From contig JASLGM010000006.1 in the NCBI GenBank assembly GCA_030150045.1, positions 8,295-72,294 on the forward strand: a stretch of DNA of 64,000 bases, in the 5' to 3' direction. Shown one piece after another: positions 27,206 to 36,414 of the stretch. Each line of letters starts with the position of its first letter. Positions within the stretch are counted from its first letter, which is position 1. The stretch comes from Taishania sp. GTDB lineage: Bacteria > Bacteroidota > Bacteroidia > Flavobacteriales_D > Crocinitomicaceae. A program made the translations under genes and the position numbers. A model generated the notes under the pieces. The model saw only the letters and a list, made by a program, of their open reading frames with translations. It was not told the origin of the DNA and searched no databases.

Positions 27206-29131
27206 ATGATTACTTTCGAAAATTTAGGTGTTTTCCTACCACAAGGATTTCTATTCAATAATGTTTCCCTTCAAATAAATAAAGGAGATAAAATTGGACT
27301 TGTGGGTAAAAATGGTGCAGGGAAATCAACCATGCTCAAAATTTTATCTGGAAAACAATTACCCTCCGAAGGAAAAGTACATAAACCAAAAGATTGCACA
27401 ATCGGTTATTTGACGCAGGATATAGTTATTGACACCAATCAATCGGTTTTTCAGTTTCTAGATGAATCTAATGTAGAATTAACGAGCCTTAAACTCAAAA
27501 TTGATGAAATCAATCTACAATTGACGACAAGAACGGATTATGAGACGGAATCGTACATGCAATTGTTGGATGATCTTGATCAAGCCAATTATTCGTTTTC
27601 TATCCTTGATGGTTATACATGGGAACAACGTATTTTAGAAGCATTAAAAGGATTAGGATTTAGTGATCAGGAGGTGAAAAGACCGCTAAATACATTTTCG
27701 GGTGGATGGAAAATGAGAGCGGAATTAGCTCGTATTCTTGTAAATAGACCTGATGTACTGCTATTGGATGAGCCAACAAACCACTTAGATATCATTTCCA
27801 TCGCTTGGTTAGAAGGATACTTGAAAACATTTGATGGAGCCGTTATCGTAATTTCGCACGATAGACTCTTCCTAGATAACGTAACCAAAAGAACCATTGA
27901 AATTGTTCAAGGAAGAACACTTGATTTTCCTTTCTCCTATACCAAATACAAAATAGCACGCGCTGAAGAAATTGAACGTCTTCAAGCAGCGAAAAAACAA
28001 CAAGATAAAGAAATAAAAAATACTCAAGAACTGATTGACAAATACAGGGCAAAAGCGAATAAAGCAGCGTTTGCACAGTCGTTGATCAAAAAACTAGAGA
28101 AAACAGAACGTATAGAAATTGATAAAGATGAAACGGCACGCATGCACGTTGCTTTCCCTTTGAGTGTACAGCCCGGAAAATGGGTGCTTGAAATGCAAGA
28201 CATGGGTAAAACATTTGGAGAACGTGTGTTGTTTAAAAATATCAATTTAACGGTTGGACGTGGTGAAAAAATTGCTCTACTTGGACCAAATGGTGTCGGG
28301 AAATCAACCTTGTTGAAACGCATCATGAACGAACTTGAAGGGGACGGAACGGTAGAATACGGACACAATGTGGAAATCACTTATTTTGCTCAAAATCAAG
28401 CTGAAAATCTTGATAAAAGTAAGACCGTATTCGAAACTGTGGACGATATCGCTAAAGGGGAAATCAGAAAGGAATTAAGAACCATTTTAGGTACTTTTTT
28501 ATTCAGCGGTGAAGATGTAGACAAAAAGGTAAGTGTACTTTCAGGAGGTGAGCGTACCCGGTTAGCACTTTGTCAATTGTTACTTTCTCCGTCCAATTTC
28601 TTGATTCTCGATGAGCCAACTAACCATTTAGATATACAAAGTAAAGAAGTGCTGAAAAAAGCACTACTCAATTACGAAGGAACTTTCTTGGTGGTTTCTC
28701 ACGACCGTGAATTCTTAGATGGATTGACAAACAGAATTTGGGATATTGAAGATCAAACGCTTAAAATTCACCACTTCGGGGTAAAAGAATTCTTGGCCAG
28801 AAAAATGGAGAAAACAGGAATGCAATCACAAGAAGCAAGTGAAAAACCTAAAGCTACTGTTCAAACCAAAACAGATGAAACTCCCATTGTTGAATCGCAA
28901 GAAGTGCGTAAACTAAAAAAACAAATCACTAATAAAATTTCAAAAGTAGAAGAGCAAATTTCAGAACAAGAAGTAAAGATAGCCAACCTACAAAATGAAA
29001 TTGCAACATTGGATTATACTGACCAGCAAAAAGCAGATGCCGTTTTAAAGAATTTCGATACAGAGAAATTAAAACTCGATGAGTTGATGCAAAAATGGGA
29101 AGATCTAACAGAAGAATTAGAGGCGTGTTAA
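27206..29131 (+). CDS. ABC-F family ATP-binding protein (ribosome-associated type)
   Basis: 641 residues with two ABC domains and no membrane segment. First domain: Walker A GKNGAGKST (about 35-43), signature TFSGGWKMRAELA, Walker B LLLDEPTNHLD. Second domain: GPNGVGKST, VLSGGERTRLALC, LILDEPTNHLD. A linker rich in Lys/Gln (about 250-310) joins them and a coiled-coil tail (about 565-641) closes the protein. This is the ABC-F layout (Uup/YdiF-like). ABC-F proteins act on ribosomes, some giving antibiotic resistance; I see nothing that marks this as a resistance type. Confidence 0.92.
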   Translation: MITFENLGVFLPQGFLFNNVSLQINKGDKIGLVGKNGAGKSTMLKILSGKQLPSEGKVHKPKDCTIGYLTQDIVIDTNQSVFQFLDESNVELTSLKLKIDEINLQLTTRTDYETESYMQLLDDLDQANYSFSILDGYTWEQRILEALKGLGFSDQEVKRPLNTFSGGWKMRAELARILVNRPDVLLLDEPTNHLDIISIAWLEGYLKTFDGAVIVISHDRLFLDNVTKRTIEIVQGRTLDFPFSYTKYKIARAEEIERLQAAKKQQDKEIKNTQELIDKYRAKANKAAFAQSLIKKLEKTERIEIDKDETARMHVAFPLSVQPGKWVLEMQDMGKTFGERVLFKNINLTVGRGEKIALLGPNGVGKSTLLKRIMNELEGDGTVEYGHNVEITYFAQNQAENLDKSKTVFETVDDIAKGEIRKELRTILGTFLFSGEDVDKKVSVLSGGERTRLALCQLLLSPSNFLILDEPTNHLDIQSKEVLKKALLNYEGTFLVVSHDREFLDGLTNRIWDIEDQTLKIHHFGVKEFLARKMEKTGMQSQEASEKPKATVQTKTDETPIVESQEVRKLKKQITNKISKVEEQISEQEVKIANLQNEIATLDYTDQQKADAVLKNFDTEKLKLDELMQKWEDLTEELEAC

Positions 29132-29403
29132 CGTCTCTTTTTCTGCTTTTTCATTGCTTTCTTATTCCGCTTTTCGTTCGCTTTCAATGATTTTTTGTAC
29201 CTTTTACTTTGGCGGTCATGATGACCTTTGTACGCCGCTTTTCGCTCTTTATCAGCCGCTTTACCCTCTTTTTTAGCCTTTTTAGCCATCATTTTCTCAG
29301 CTTCTTCAACGGTAGCTGGCGTTTTTACACGCTTCGATTGTGCATAAACTTGATTTCCGAAAAGTGTTAGGAAGTGAAGTAAAAGGATTGTAAACCAACG
29401 CAT
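29128..29403 (-). CDS. Short secreted Lys/Arg-rich protein, unknown
   Basis: 91 residues. A signal peptide (MRWFTILLLHFLTLFGNQVYAQ) is followed by about 69 residues dominated by Lys, Ala, Arg and Glu (MMAKKAKKEGKAADKERKAAYK, split here from a longer stretch, ending KKQKKRR). No enzyme motif; it is probably helical or disordered and strongly basic. It converges on the ABC-F gene with a 4-bp overlap of the stop codons. It could bind acidic surface polymers or nucleic acid. Because of its low complexity it could be over-called, but the signal peptide supports a real gene. Confidence 0.65.
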   Translation of the reverse strand: MRWFTILLLHFLTLFGNQVYAQSKRVKTPATVEEAEKMMAKKAKKEGKAADKERKAAYKGHHDRQSKRYKKSLKANEKRNKKAMKKQKKRR

Positions 29404-29431
29404 ATCTTGTTATTGTTCGTAAATTAGCTGT

Positions 29432-29860
29432 ATGAATTTAAGATTATTTTTTACATTATTCAGTATCTCGGTACTTTTTTCCAGCTGTAACATAAACAAA
29501 GTGCACCCGGTTCCAAACATGCCGTTTGACATAATGGTAAACTTAAACTTGCCCTTATACAGCTCTTTATTAGGAGTTGGTGGATACGCAATTGTCGATG
29601 ATGCCGGATTCAATGGCGTTATTATTTACCGACGTAGTTTACACGAATTCATTGCTTTTGACCTTCAATCACCAGCCGATGACGCCAATTGCACGCAGCC
29701 TTTACAGGTCGATCCCAGTAATTTCCTTATTCTCACCGATGCATGCAATGGTGCCCAGTTTTCGCTATTTGACGGGTCGCCCATATCCGGATCCAAATTC
29801 GGGTTGCGCATGTACAGCGTACAATATGACGGCATGACCACATTAAGAGTTATGAATTAG
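29432..29860 (+). CDS. Rieske-like lipoprotein that lacks cluster ligands
   Basis: 142 residues. Lipoprotein signal MNLRLFFTLFSISVLFSSC (Cys19). The rest follows the Bacteroidota Rieske-like lipoprotein pattern: NLNLPLYSSLLGVGGYAIVDD, GVIIYRRSLHEFIAFDLQSP, then DACNGAQFSLFDGSPISG and MYSVQYDGMTTLRV. True Rieske proteins bind [2Fe-2S] with C-x-H and C-x2-H; here no His is in either position, so it should not hold a cluster. It lies 32 bp before the 2Fe-2S ferredoxin gene, which is suggestive but not proof of a shared role. Confidence 0.75.
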   Translation: MNLRLFFTLFSISVLFSSCNINKVHPVPNMPFDIMVNLNLPLYSSLLGVGGYAIVDDAGFNGVIIYRRSLHEFIAFDLQSPADDANCTQPLQVDPSNFLILTDACNGAQFSLFDGSPISGSKFGLRMYSVQYDGMTTLRVMN

Positions 29861-29871
29861 AACAGAAAACG

Positions 29872-29879
29872 TATCTTTG
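29872..29879 (+). promoter_or_regulatory. Candidate -7 box for the ferredoxin gene
   Basis: TATCTTTG matches TAnnTTTG, 13 nt before the ATG at 29893. No -33 TTG is evident at the right spacing. Confidence 0.4.
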
Positions 29880-29892
29880 TAAAAAACAGATT

Positions 29893-30213
29893 ATGGCCGA
29901 TATTACCATTTATATAATCGATAGAGAAGGGCAGGAGCACGAATTGATTGCCCCAACGGACATGAATATGAATATAATGGAAGTGTGTAAATCTTACGAA
30001 CTTCCCGTGGCTGGTGAGTGTGGCGGCATGGCAATGTGCGCAACTTGTCAGTGTTATTTAGAATCCGAACACGAACTAGATGAACAGTCCGATGCGGAAT
30101 TAGATATGCTCGATCAAGCGTTTCACGTTAAAGAAAACAGCCGTTTAGGTTGTCAAATTCACGTATCTGAAGCCATTGACGGCATTCGATTGCGATTGGC
30201 TCCTGAAGCTTAA
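29893..30213 (+). CDS. 2Fe-2S ferredoxin (adrenodoxin/ISC type)
   Basis: 106 residues. Cluster ligands are in AGECGGMAMCATCQCYL (C-x5-C-x2-C) and RLGC. The length and the VAGECGG sequence resemble the vertebrate-type, Isc-like ferredoxins. It carries electrons in the cytoplasm; its redox partner is not in the window. It ends before a strong terminator. Confidence 0.93.
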   Translation: MADITIYIIDREGQEHELIAPTDMNMNIMEVCKSYELPVAGECGGMAMCATCQCYLESEHELDEQSDAELDMLDQAFHVKENSRLGCQIHVSEAIDGIRLRLAPEA

Positions 30214-30230
30214 CAGCGTATACAAAATAG

Positions 30231-30259
30231 AAAGGGAATCGATTAGATTCCCTTTTTTT
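30231..30259 (+). terminator. Ferredoxin gene terminator
   Basis: Perfect 10-bp stem AAAGGGAATC (30231-30240) / GATTCCCTTT (30246-30255), 5-nt loop, then T-run. Confidence 0.85.
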
Positions 30260-30281
30260 ATTTCCTTTATTTTTGTTTTTT

Positions 30282-30425
30282 GGCAGCCTTTCGGTCTGCG
30301 CGTTTTAGTAAAGTCGTGAAAAAGCGTGCACTTGCTGCCGCTCACGTGCTTCCTTTGGTCGCAGTGACCAGCTAGCGTTTACTGCATTTCCACTTCCTTT
30401 AGCTGCCACCGCTCCGACCGGGCTG
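30282..30425 (+). repeat. Dispersed element A, copy 2 (144 bp)
   Basis: Starts GGCAGCC and ends CCGGGCTG, closing as CAGCC/GGCTG, in contrast to CTGCC/GGCAG in copy 1: a compensatory change. The conserved core GTGCTTCCTTTGGTCGCAG is present. Arms are less perfect than in copy 1 (TCA/TGA, GCT/AGC next to the core). It sits downstream of the ferredoxin terminator. Confidence 0.75.
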
Positions 30426-30527
30426 AAGTTCGGTTTTCACTTGAAAATCATTCCTTTAATTGGTAATTTTTTTTATCCCAACTTTTTCTGATTGTTGAAA
30501 AAAAGCATTCGTTTTTCCGTAAATCTC

Positions 30528-30641
30528 GCGTTAGGGATAGCAGCGACATCCCCCTTTTCAAGACATTGGAAAGGGGATATAGCGGAAAGCCCGACCTCCT
30601 TTTTTTTGGCAATTTCTTGACATAAAAAAGAGGAAACGCCC
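30528..30641 (+). ncRNA. Dispersed element B, copy 2 (putative structured RNA)
   Basis: Starts GCGTTAGGGATAGCAGCGA and ends GAGGAAACGCCC. The first hairpin is ATCCCC(C)CTTTTC / GAAAAGGGGAT, followed by AGCGGAAAGCCCGACCTC and a second hairpin whose CTC/GAG and T/A-run arms differ from copy 1 but pair the same way. It follows element A copy 2 by 102 bp, between the ferredoxin gene and a convergent OMP gene. Confidence 0.5.
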
Positions 30642-30661
30642 AAAATATTTTCCTTTATTTA

Positions 30662-31480
30662 CTAGAAAGCAAATTTCAATCCTGTGTTGATTTCAAGGAT
30701 ATTCAAGGCTTCGGCTAAGGAAAACGAACGGTTAAAAGACGATCTGTTTATCAAGTAATCCTTGTCAAAACCTTTACTAAAAATCAAAGGAGTATACACC
30801 GTAATGTTTCCCCTAACAGCAATGCACCAGATCAAATTTTTAGCAATCGGAAGGTTGTAAGCCGTTTGCCAGAAGAAGCGAACACCAAAGGTTTTCTTCT
30901 CGTACATGTCTGGGTTGTATGTTTTATCTTTGATCATTTGAACTCCCTCTGCATGAACTTTCGCCGATGGTGTTCCATAGTTGTTGTCATAATAATTCAC
31001 TTTTACTGCGTCTGCGTCGTATTGTTGGTGCATGGCAATCACTGGTCCTAATCCAATCGTGTTGATCAATCCAATGGGCATTTGCGCACCGTAAGAGGTA
31101 CGTGAAAAGGTAATCATTGGATTTAAAACAGTTGTCTTTATCGTCGGGTGATTGTCTAAGTCGCCATAGAAAGCAAATCCGTGGTGTTCTTGAAATACGG
31201 TTGGATTACCTGCTAAACGATTTGCTGTTTGGTAATAGCCAAATTCAACCCCAATTTGTTTGTTCTTAGATAATTGTCGTTCGTAACGTATGGATCCGCC
31301 GTAAGAAATAGGGTAAGATCTTTCGTTGTATGGGCGGTTGCGGTACATCATGTTTGATGCGAAACGTGGAGAAAGTGCGCCACTTACGGTAATCGTGTTT
31401 TTCTGTCCAAAGAAACCGTAATCTTGAGCATATACGGATGACGTAAGGAAAAAGAATATGATGAATTTTATTGTTTGCAT
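30662..31480 (-). CDS. Predicted outer-membrane beta-barrel protein
   Basis: 272 residues. Signal peptide (MQTIKFIIFFFLTSSVYAQ), then alternating aromatic and polar strands with Gly-rich turns (SPRFASNMMYRN; YGGSIRYERQLSKNKQIGVEFGYY; RNITVYTPLIF-type segments). No named family is recognised. It is the last gene in a minus-strand run (OMP, nadE, M48 peptidase, this gene), starting 26 bp after the peptidase. Its function is likely structural or transport; the sequence gives no substrate. Confidence 0.7.
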   Translation of the reverse strand: MQTIKFIIFFFLTSSVYAQDYGFFGQKNTITVSGALSPRFASNMMYRNRPYNERSYPISYGGSIRYERQLSKNKQIGVEFGYYQTANRLAGNPTVFQEHHGFAFYGDLDNHPTIKTTVLNPMITFSRTSYGAQMPIGLINTIGLGPVIAMHQQYDADAVKVNYYDNNYGTPSAKVHAEGVQMIKDKTYNPDMYEKKTFGVRFFWQTAYNLPIAKNLIWCIAVRGNITVYTPLIFSKGFDKDYLINRSSFNRSFSLAEALNILEINTGLKFAF

Positions 31481-31506
31481 GTTCGTTCTTATAAGAATTT
31501 GTTGAC

Positions 31507-33732
31507 TTATCTATTGATCAAATTGTACATTGTGCTTCTTAAAACTATTTTAGAAGGTTTTAAGGTAACAGGCATGGCTGCACTTGTTTGGTAGTACCCA
31601 GATTCTAGGTCAAACGTGTAAATGGCAGCTAATCCATTTTGGCGCGATGTGGTTTCTGCTAATAAATTCATCAGCATTGTTGGAGGGAACCAAACAAAAA
31701 GTGCAATTTTACCTGCAGAAATTTTATAAGGATTACGTTCTCCGTAGAAGAAATAAGCAATTCGCTTACTTCCGTATTGGCTCATCATTAATAATGATTG
31801 GTCGTAATCAATTGGGATGATGGGCAACATGTTTTCTTCTAAATCACCAACTTGTGAAAGTAATTCAAACACGAAAGCGTTTTGGTTATACGTTTTTGTT
31901 GAATAGTCTTCACTGTCTAGTTTCCCACCGATACGAATGTAATTTGTCTTAGTCGCTTTCAAGGCGTAGTCAATGGCTTCAATAACATCCGGTGTAATTT
32001 CGGCTTCGTGTTTTGCATTATTGATGTTTGACTTTTTTGACATGATAAGCGGGTTAGCAATGATCAGTTTTTCTCCCGCAGCAATCGTTCCAGTAACATT
32101 AATGTTGTCACTTCTTCTTGCTTTTTTTCTTGCTTTTTTTGTTGATGTATCATTTGTACCTTGCTCTTCATCTTCGTCTTCGTTTGAATCTGAATTAGAG
32201 AATTTGGAACGGATGGACTCATTTGCAAAAATGTCTGTCATTCCATAGAGGTGATAGTTCAGGGTGTCAATTCCAGAAATAATTTTTCCATTTGTACCAC
32301 GATTGGATGACTGACGGATTCTAGAATATTTGTTTCCTGTATCTTCTTTTTTCTCTTCTTCGACTACTTCCTCAACCGGAGCTGCCGCTTTTTGTTCATT
32401 GTGTTTTTTCTCTGCATCTAAATAGGTAAGGTCCATAAATTTAGATGGTTTCAATCTGTTGTTACTTGAAACTAAGGATAGAATTTTGTTGTACGCATTT
32501 TCAATGTATTCATTTTCTGGGTATTTGGAGTGAATATCATAGATGATACGGAATGAAAGTGTATACGTTTGGTCTTTCTTCAATTTAGATAAGTATTGTA
32601 AGAAGTTAGCACTTTGTCCTTCTAAGTTTTTCTCACTTGGGAACAAATCGTTGTAGTTGAAGTCTACTCTACGACGTGCAAGATCATAATAAGCATGCGC
32701 TTTTAAACCTTGTAAAGAAACGCTTTCTGGAAATTGTTTTTCCATTACATAAATTTCGTAAAGAGCATATCCAATATCTCCTGACACAATGCGTTCACGA
32801 ATGGTTTCAAAACGACAGATGTTTCTAATATCATAGAATTCTTTCGCCTCAAAAATTTGATTGTTGTTTTTCCAGTCGTTGTATTTATTGATGTGGTAAC
32901 CTACAGTATCACGTCTTTTTTGAATATTTGGGTGCGAACTTTTTTCGTCGTCGTAGTCTTCATCCATGTTAATTTTATATTCCTTTTTAGAGAAAATTGT
33001 CTCCGGAACATAGAAAGAAGAGGTGTTGAAGTACTTTTTGTCCATTTCAATCTCATCAAAAGGCAAGTGGCTGAACATCAACACGTCAAAAGAACCATAA
33101 ATTTCTTCTTGGCTATATCCTGCATTGTGGCACATTTTCACAGCTTCTCTGTCAGCTTCAAATTCATGGTCTTTTGAGAATTTACTCAATTGTTCAATGT
33201 CTTTGTTTGCTTTTTGATCTTTTGAAAATTCAAAGGATTGTACAACATGAGAAAACTTGTAGTGTGCAATTTCATGAGCAAGAACAAAAGCTAATTGAGC
33301 TTCGTTTGCAAATTGTGAGATCAATCCTGTTGTGACAAAGATGATTCCTTGATTGGTTGAAAATGCATTAACGGCATTCGACTTTACGACGTAGTAACGC
33401 AAAGAAGATCTAAGATTTTCATCGTTTTTCAAAAGGTTATCCGCTATCTTTTTGATGTATACACTTACGGGGTCGCCATAGGTACACGCTCCGGTATTGA
33501 GCAGACGGTCAATGCCATAGTGGATGTTTTCCAAGAATTCATTTTGATCTTTCTTGTTTAGATTACCTAAATCTTGCTCTGATTGGGTGATTTTTGTTTT
33601 AGCTGCTAATTTAAAATCGTCAGGCATTTCACCTTTCGATTGTAAGGGTTTGTAGTTGTTGAAGTTAGTTTGTGCGTGCATTACTTTCGCATTAAAACAA
33701 ATGCTGAAAAGTAATAGTAACGTAGTTTTCAT
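31507..33732 (-). CDS. Secreted M48-family metallopeptidase
   Basis: 741 residues with a signal peptide (MKTTLLLLFSICFNAKVMHAQ). The zinc site is H153-E-I-A-H157 in AFVLAHEIAHYKF, with the third ligand likely Glu192 in HEFEADREAV, so the enzyme looks active. The remaining 500 residues include a helical repeat-like region (about 280-430) and a Glu/Lys-rich linker with poly-acidic runs (about 440-540). A beta-rich C-terminal domain follows. M48 peptidases with this layout usually act in the periplasm or at the outer membrane. It lies 12 bp after nadE and 26 bp before an OMP gene, suggesting a shared transcript. Confidence 0.88.
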   Translation of the reverse strand: MKTTLLLLFSICFNAKVMHAQTNFNNYKPLQSKGEMPDDFKLAAKTKITQSEQDLGNLNKKDQNEFLENIHYGIDRLLNTGACTYGDPVSVYIKKIADNLLKNDENLRSSLRYYVVKSNAVNAFSTNQGIIFVTTGLISQFANEAQLAFVLAHEIAHYKFSHVVQSFEFSKDQKANKDIEQLSKFSKDHEFEADREAVKMCHNAGYSQEEIYGSFDVLMFSHLPFDEIEMDKKYFNTSSFYVPETIFSKKEYKINMDEDYDDEKSSHPNIQKRRDTVGYHINKYNDWKNNNQIFEAKEFYDIRNICRFETIRERIVSGDIGYALYEIYVMEKQFPESVSLQGLKAHAYYDLARRRVDFNYNDLFPSEKNLEGQSANFLQYLSKLKKDQTYTLSFRIIYDIHSKYPENEYIENAYNKILSLVSSNNRLKPSKFMDLTYLDAEKKHNEQKAAAPVEEVVEEEKKEDTGNKYSRIRQSSNRGTNGKIISGIDTLNYHLYGMTDIFANESIRSKFSNSDSNEDEDEEQGTNDTSTKKARKKARRSDNINVTGTIAAGEKLIIANPLIMSKKSNINNAKHEAEITPDVIEAIDYALKATKTNYIRIGGKLDSEDYSTKTYNQNAFVFELLSQVGDLEENMLPIIPIDYDQSLLMMSQYGSKRIAYFFYGERNPYKISAGKIALFVWFPPTMLMNLLAETTSRQNGLAAIYTFDLESGYYQTSAAMPVTLKPSKIVLRSTMYNLINR

Positions 33733-33744
33733 AATTTCAATTAG

Positions 33745-34518
33745 TTATAAGTAATTTTCGGGTATTTTACAAATAGGAATTGGTTCCATTTTGTGCTTGT
33801 TTATCGTATTTAATCTAATGTAAATGCGAAGTATTTCTTTCTGTCGATCGTTTAACGTTTCTATATTTCCGTTGAACTGCATAGCCCATTCCAATTCAGG
33901 ATAACTTGCACCGATTTGATCTTCATCAGACCTTCCATCCTCAAACAAGCCATCAGTTGGTTTTGCTTGTTGAATACTTTGTACGATATTAAGATGTTTG
34001 GCTAATTCCCAAACCTGAGTTTTCATTAAGTCTGCGATGGGAGAGATATCTACACCACCATCTCCATATTTTGTAAAGAATCCTATTCCAAAGTCTTCTA
34101 TTTTGTTACCAGTCCCGACAACAAGTGAAAGGTTTGCCTGAGCGATTGCATATAAGGTTGTCATTCTTAGTCGTGCTCGAGCATTCGCCATCGCTAAATG
34201 TTGATCATCTGTATCAAATGGCATAATGGCCTCAAAGCTACTAAATGTTTTTGTTAGATCTACTTCAATTTCACTAACATTTGCATAGCGTTCCCTTAAA
34301 TCTTTGATGTGTTCTTTGGCTCTTGAAAACTCACTTTTTGTCTGGCGAATAGGCAAATTCACCAAAATGGTGTTGTGACCCGTTTCTGCACAAAGAGTAG
34401 AAACGACTGCGGAGTCAATACCTCCAGAGATACCTATTACAAAACCAGAAAGCTTGGTCGAAAGTAAATAATCTTTCAACCAAGCGGTAATATGTTGTGT
34501 GACGTTGTTACTCTGCAA
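33745..34518 (-). CDS. nadE: NAD(+) synthase, ammonia-dependent
   Basis: 257 residues. Makes NAD from deamido-NAD, ATP and ammonia. PP-loop SGGIDSA at residues 31-37 and GTGNKIEDFGIGFFTKYGDGG (split), which form the NAD-binding part. There is no glutaminase domain, so ammonia is the nitrogen donor. It lies 5 bp after an OMP gene on the same strand and is divergent from gldB, a pairing seen in other flavobacteria. Confidence 0.95.
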   Translation of the reverse strand: MQSNNVTQHITAWLKDYLLSTKLSGFVIGISGGIDSAVVSTLCAETGHNTILVNLPIRQTKSEFSRAKEHIKDLRERYANVSEIEVDLTKTFSSFEAIMPFDTDDQHLAMANARARLRMTTLYAIAQANLSLVVGTGNKIEDFGIGFFTKYGDGGVDISPIADLMKTQVWELAKHLNIVQSIQQAKPTDGLFEDGRSDEDQIGASYPELEWAMQFNGNIETLNDRQKEILRIYIRLNTINKHKMEPIPICKIPENYL

Positions 34519-34523
34519 TTCAA

Positions 34524-35324
34524 TTAGAATAAGAACGAAAGCTTAAATTGAAGTTGACTTTGACGTGCAGCATTAGAGATGAAACGCTCTTCAGGTACTC
34601 CATTAGTATTGTCAACTGCAGCTAAGTAAGGGTGTTTACGGGAGTAGAATAAAGGAGTTACTCCGTAATAAAAACCAATTTCAGCAACCAAAGAAGTACT
34701 TCCAATAAAGTTCCATTCAGCCCCACCAGATATACCTACCAATCCGTTGTAGAAAAGAACTTCATTCTTTCCTTTCATGTGTCGGTTTTCTTGTTCTACA
34801 AATGGGGTGTTGGTAGATAAATTTGTTGATTTACCAATGTCATTAGAGTTTTGTCCCAATAAGAAATCATGACGCATACCTAGTTTACCGAAGTAACGCA
34901 TATACCCAATGAAATCTGTTCTGAAAATAACCATAGTTGGAATCGACAAATACGTCATGTTTTGTTTACGCGATTCTAAAGAGTATTTATGAGTTGCTTC
35001 AGAAATATCTTTTTGAGAAAGAATTTTTGAATCGTTGTAGTAATAGTACAGACTTGCATTTCCAGGAACGAATTTCGCACCAGAGAAAACAAATTCCATT
35101 CCTGAACTGATTCCTATGGTCTCGTTGAACATGTAGATAAGCGTTCCACCAACTTGAAAGTTAGCACTTACACCATCGTTTTTCACGTTCTTTGTTTGCA
35201 TGCTCTGGAAGTTCATTCCAGAACCAAATGTAATCCCAGCTTGGAATTTTTTGTCTGCTGCATCTTGTGCAAAGGCGGAGTTAGCTGTAATTAAGGCTAA
35301 GAATCCAATAAATATCTTTTTCAT
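34524..35324 (-). CDS. Predicted outer-membrane beta-barrel protein (PorT-like shape)
   Basis: 266 residues. Signal peptide MKKIFIGFLALITANSAFAQ, then beta strands of outer-membrane type (FQAGITFGSGMNF; ANFQVGGTLIYMFNET; LSIPTMVIFRTDF; GYMRYFGKLGMRHDFLLG) ending in LQFKLSFLF with terminal Phe, the C-terminal signature of barrels. This fits the outer membrane protein beta-barrel families, including PorT-like ones, but no exact family can be claimed. First gene of the minus-strand run leading to nadE. Confidence 0.75.
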   Translation of the reverse strand: MKKIFIGFLALITANSAFAQDAADKKFQAGITFGSGMNFQSMQTKNVKNDGVSANFQVGGTLIYMFNETIGISSGMEFVFSGAKFVPGNASLYYYYNDSKILSQKDISEATHKYSLESRKQNMTYLSIPTMVIFRTDFIGYMRYFGKLGMRHDFLLGQNSNDIGKSTNLSTNTPFVEQENRHMKGKNEVLFYNGLVGISGGAEWNFIGSTSLVAEIGFYYGVTPLFYSRKHPYLAAVDNTNGVPEERFISNAARQSQLQFKLSFLF

Positions 35325-35343
35325 ATTTGTTAGAGTTGAACTG

Positions 35344-35351
35344 CAAAATTA
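35344..35351 (-). promoter_or_regulatory. Candidate -7 box for the OMP-nadE run
   Basis: Reads TAATTTTG on the minus strand, 19 nt before the ATG at 35324. On the opposite strand, TAATTTTA at 35374-35381 may serve gldB. Confidence 0.4.
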
Positions 35352-35411
35352 AAGTTAATCCCTTAATAATAGCTAATTTTACAATTAATTATATTAATTA
35401 AAGTTCTATTA

Positions 35412-36413
35412 ATGTCGCATTTATTGAAATTTTTGCCCGTGATTTTGCTTTTAATAGCTTGTGGTAAACATAGATTAGAGGTAGATACAAGCGGAGTTAA
35501 AGTGGAAATTGCTTTTACCGATCTAGATCGACAAGTTTGGACAACTCCCATAAATCAATTGCCAGCATTACGTTCACAGTGGACAAATCAACTTGGTGAA
35601 ATCTATGATTATCATTTTGGATATTGCATGCAAATCGGAAAAGTTGTAGACACAGCTTTTGTTAATGCAATCTCTGATTATCGTAATGATCCAATGATTC
35701 AAAAGTTGGAAGAAGAAATTCAAACTCAATTTGCGGACAAAGCAAAGCTTGAAAAAGAATTACAAGAAGGTTTTTTGAGATGTTTTGCAATGAATAAAGA
35801 TGCAGGATATCCAAAACAAATTGTGTGGCACAATAGTTTATTTCAAGCTAGCACCTTCGCAAATGAAACACAATTAGCAATTGGATTAGAAAGATATTTA
35901 GGAAGTAATTCGCCAACTGTAAAAAGTTTGCCTCCGGAACCCTTTTATGATTGGATAAAAGCTAAATTTGATGCGCAATTTCTAGTAAGAGATGCTATTT
36001 ATAATTGGATACTCACAAATGGATTAGATGTCGAGCAAGGTAATCTTGCAGAGAGAATGATTAATTATGGAAAAGCATTGGCTCTTGTTGAAGCAGCACT
36101 TCCGAATCAGACCGAAGAACAAATACTTAGATATAGCAAAGAGAATTTTGAGTGGGCAGTAGAAAATGAATCTAGTTTTTGGCGTTTTCTGGTAGATCAG
36201 AAAGCATTGTTTAAAACAGATGAAAAAAATGCAGCAAACTATTTTAATGATGGACCTTTCACAATTGGGTTGCCAGAAAAAGGGCCAGATAGACTTGGAC
36301 AGTATTTAGGATGGAGAATCGTGAAGCAATACATCAATAAAAATAAGATGGATGCAAAAACCTTAATCCAAACACCTTACAATAAAATATTACAGAATTA
36401 TAAGATCGATTAA
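35412..36413 (+). CDS. gldB: Gliding motility lipoprotein GldB
   Basis: 333 residues. Lipoprotein signal MSHLLKFLPVILLLIAC (Cys17). The body matches GldB as I recognise it: VEIAFTDLDRQVW, GYPKQIVWHNSLFQ, and a long helical region ending PFTIGLPEKGPDRLGQYLGWRIVKQY (split). GldB is needed for gliding and type IX secretion in Flavobacterium; it is also kept in non-gliding Bacteroidota. gldC follows after 1 bp, the usual pair. Confidence 0.92.
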   Translation: MSHLLKFLPVILLLIACGKHRLEVDTSGVKVEIAFTDLDRQVWTTPINQLPALRSQWTNQLGEIYDYHFGYCMQIGKVVDTAFVNAISDYRNDPMIQKLEEEIQTQFADKAKLEKELQEGFLRCFAMNKDAGYPKQIVWHNSLFQASTFANETQLAIGLERYLGSNSPTVKSLPPEPFYDWIKAKFDAQFLVRDAIYNWILTNGLDVEQGNLAERMINYGKALALVEAALPNQTEEQILRYSKENFEWAVENESSFWRFLVDQKALFKTDEKNAANYFNDGPFTIGLPEKGPDRLGQYLGWRIVKQYINKNKMDAKTLIQTPYNKILQNYKID

Positions 36414-36414
36414 A

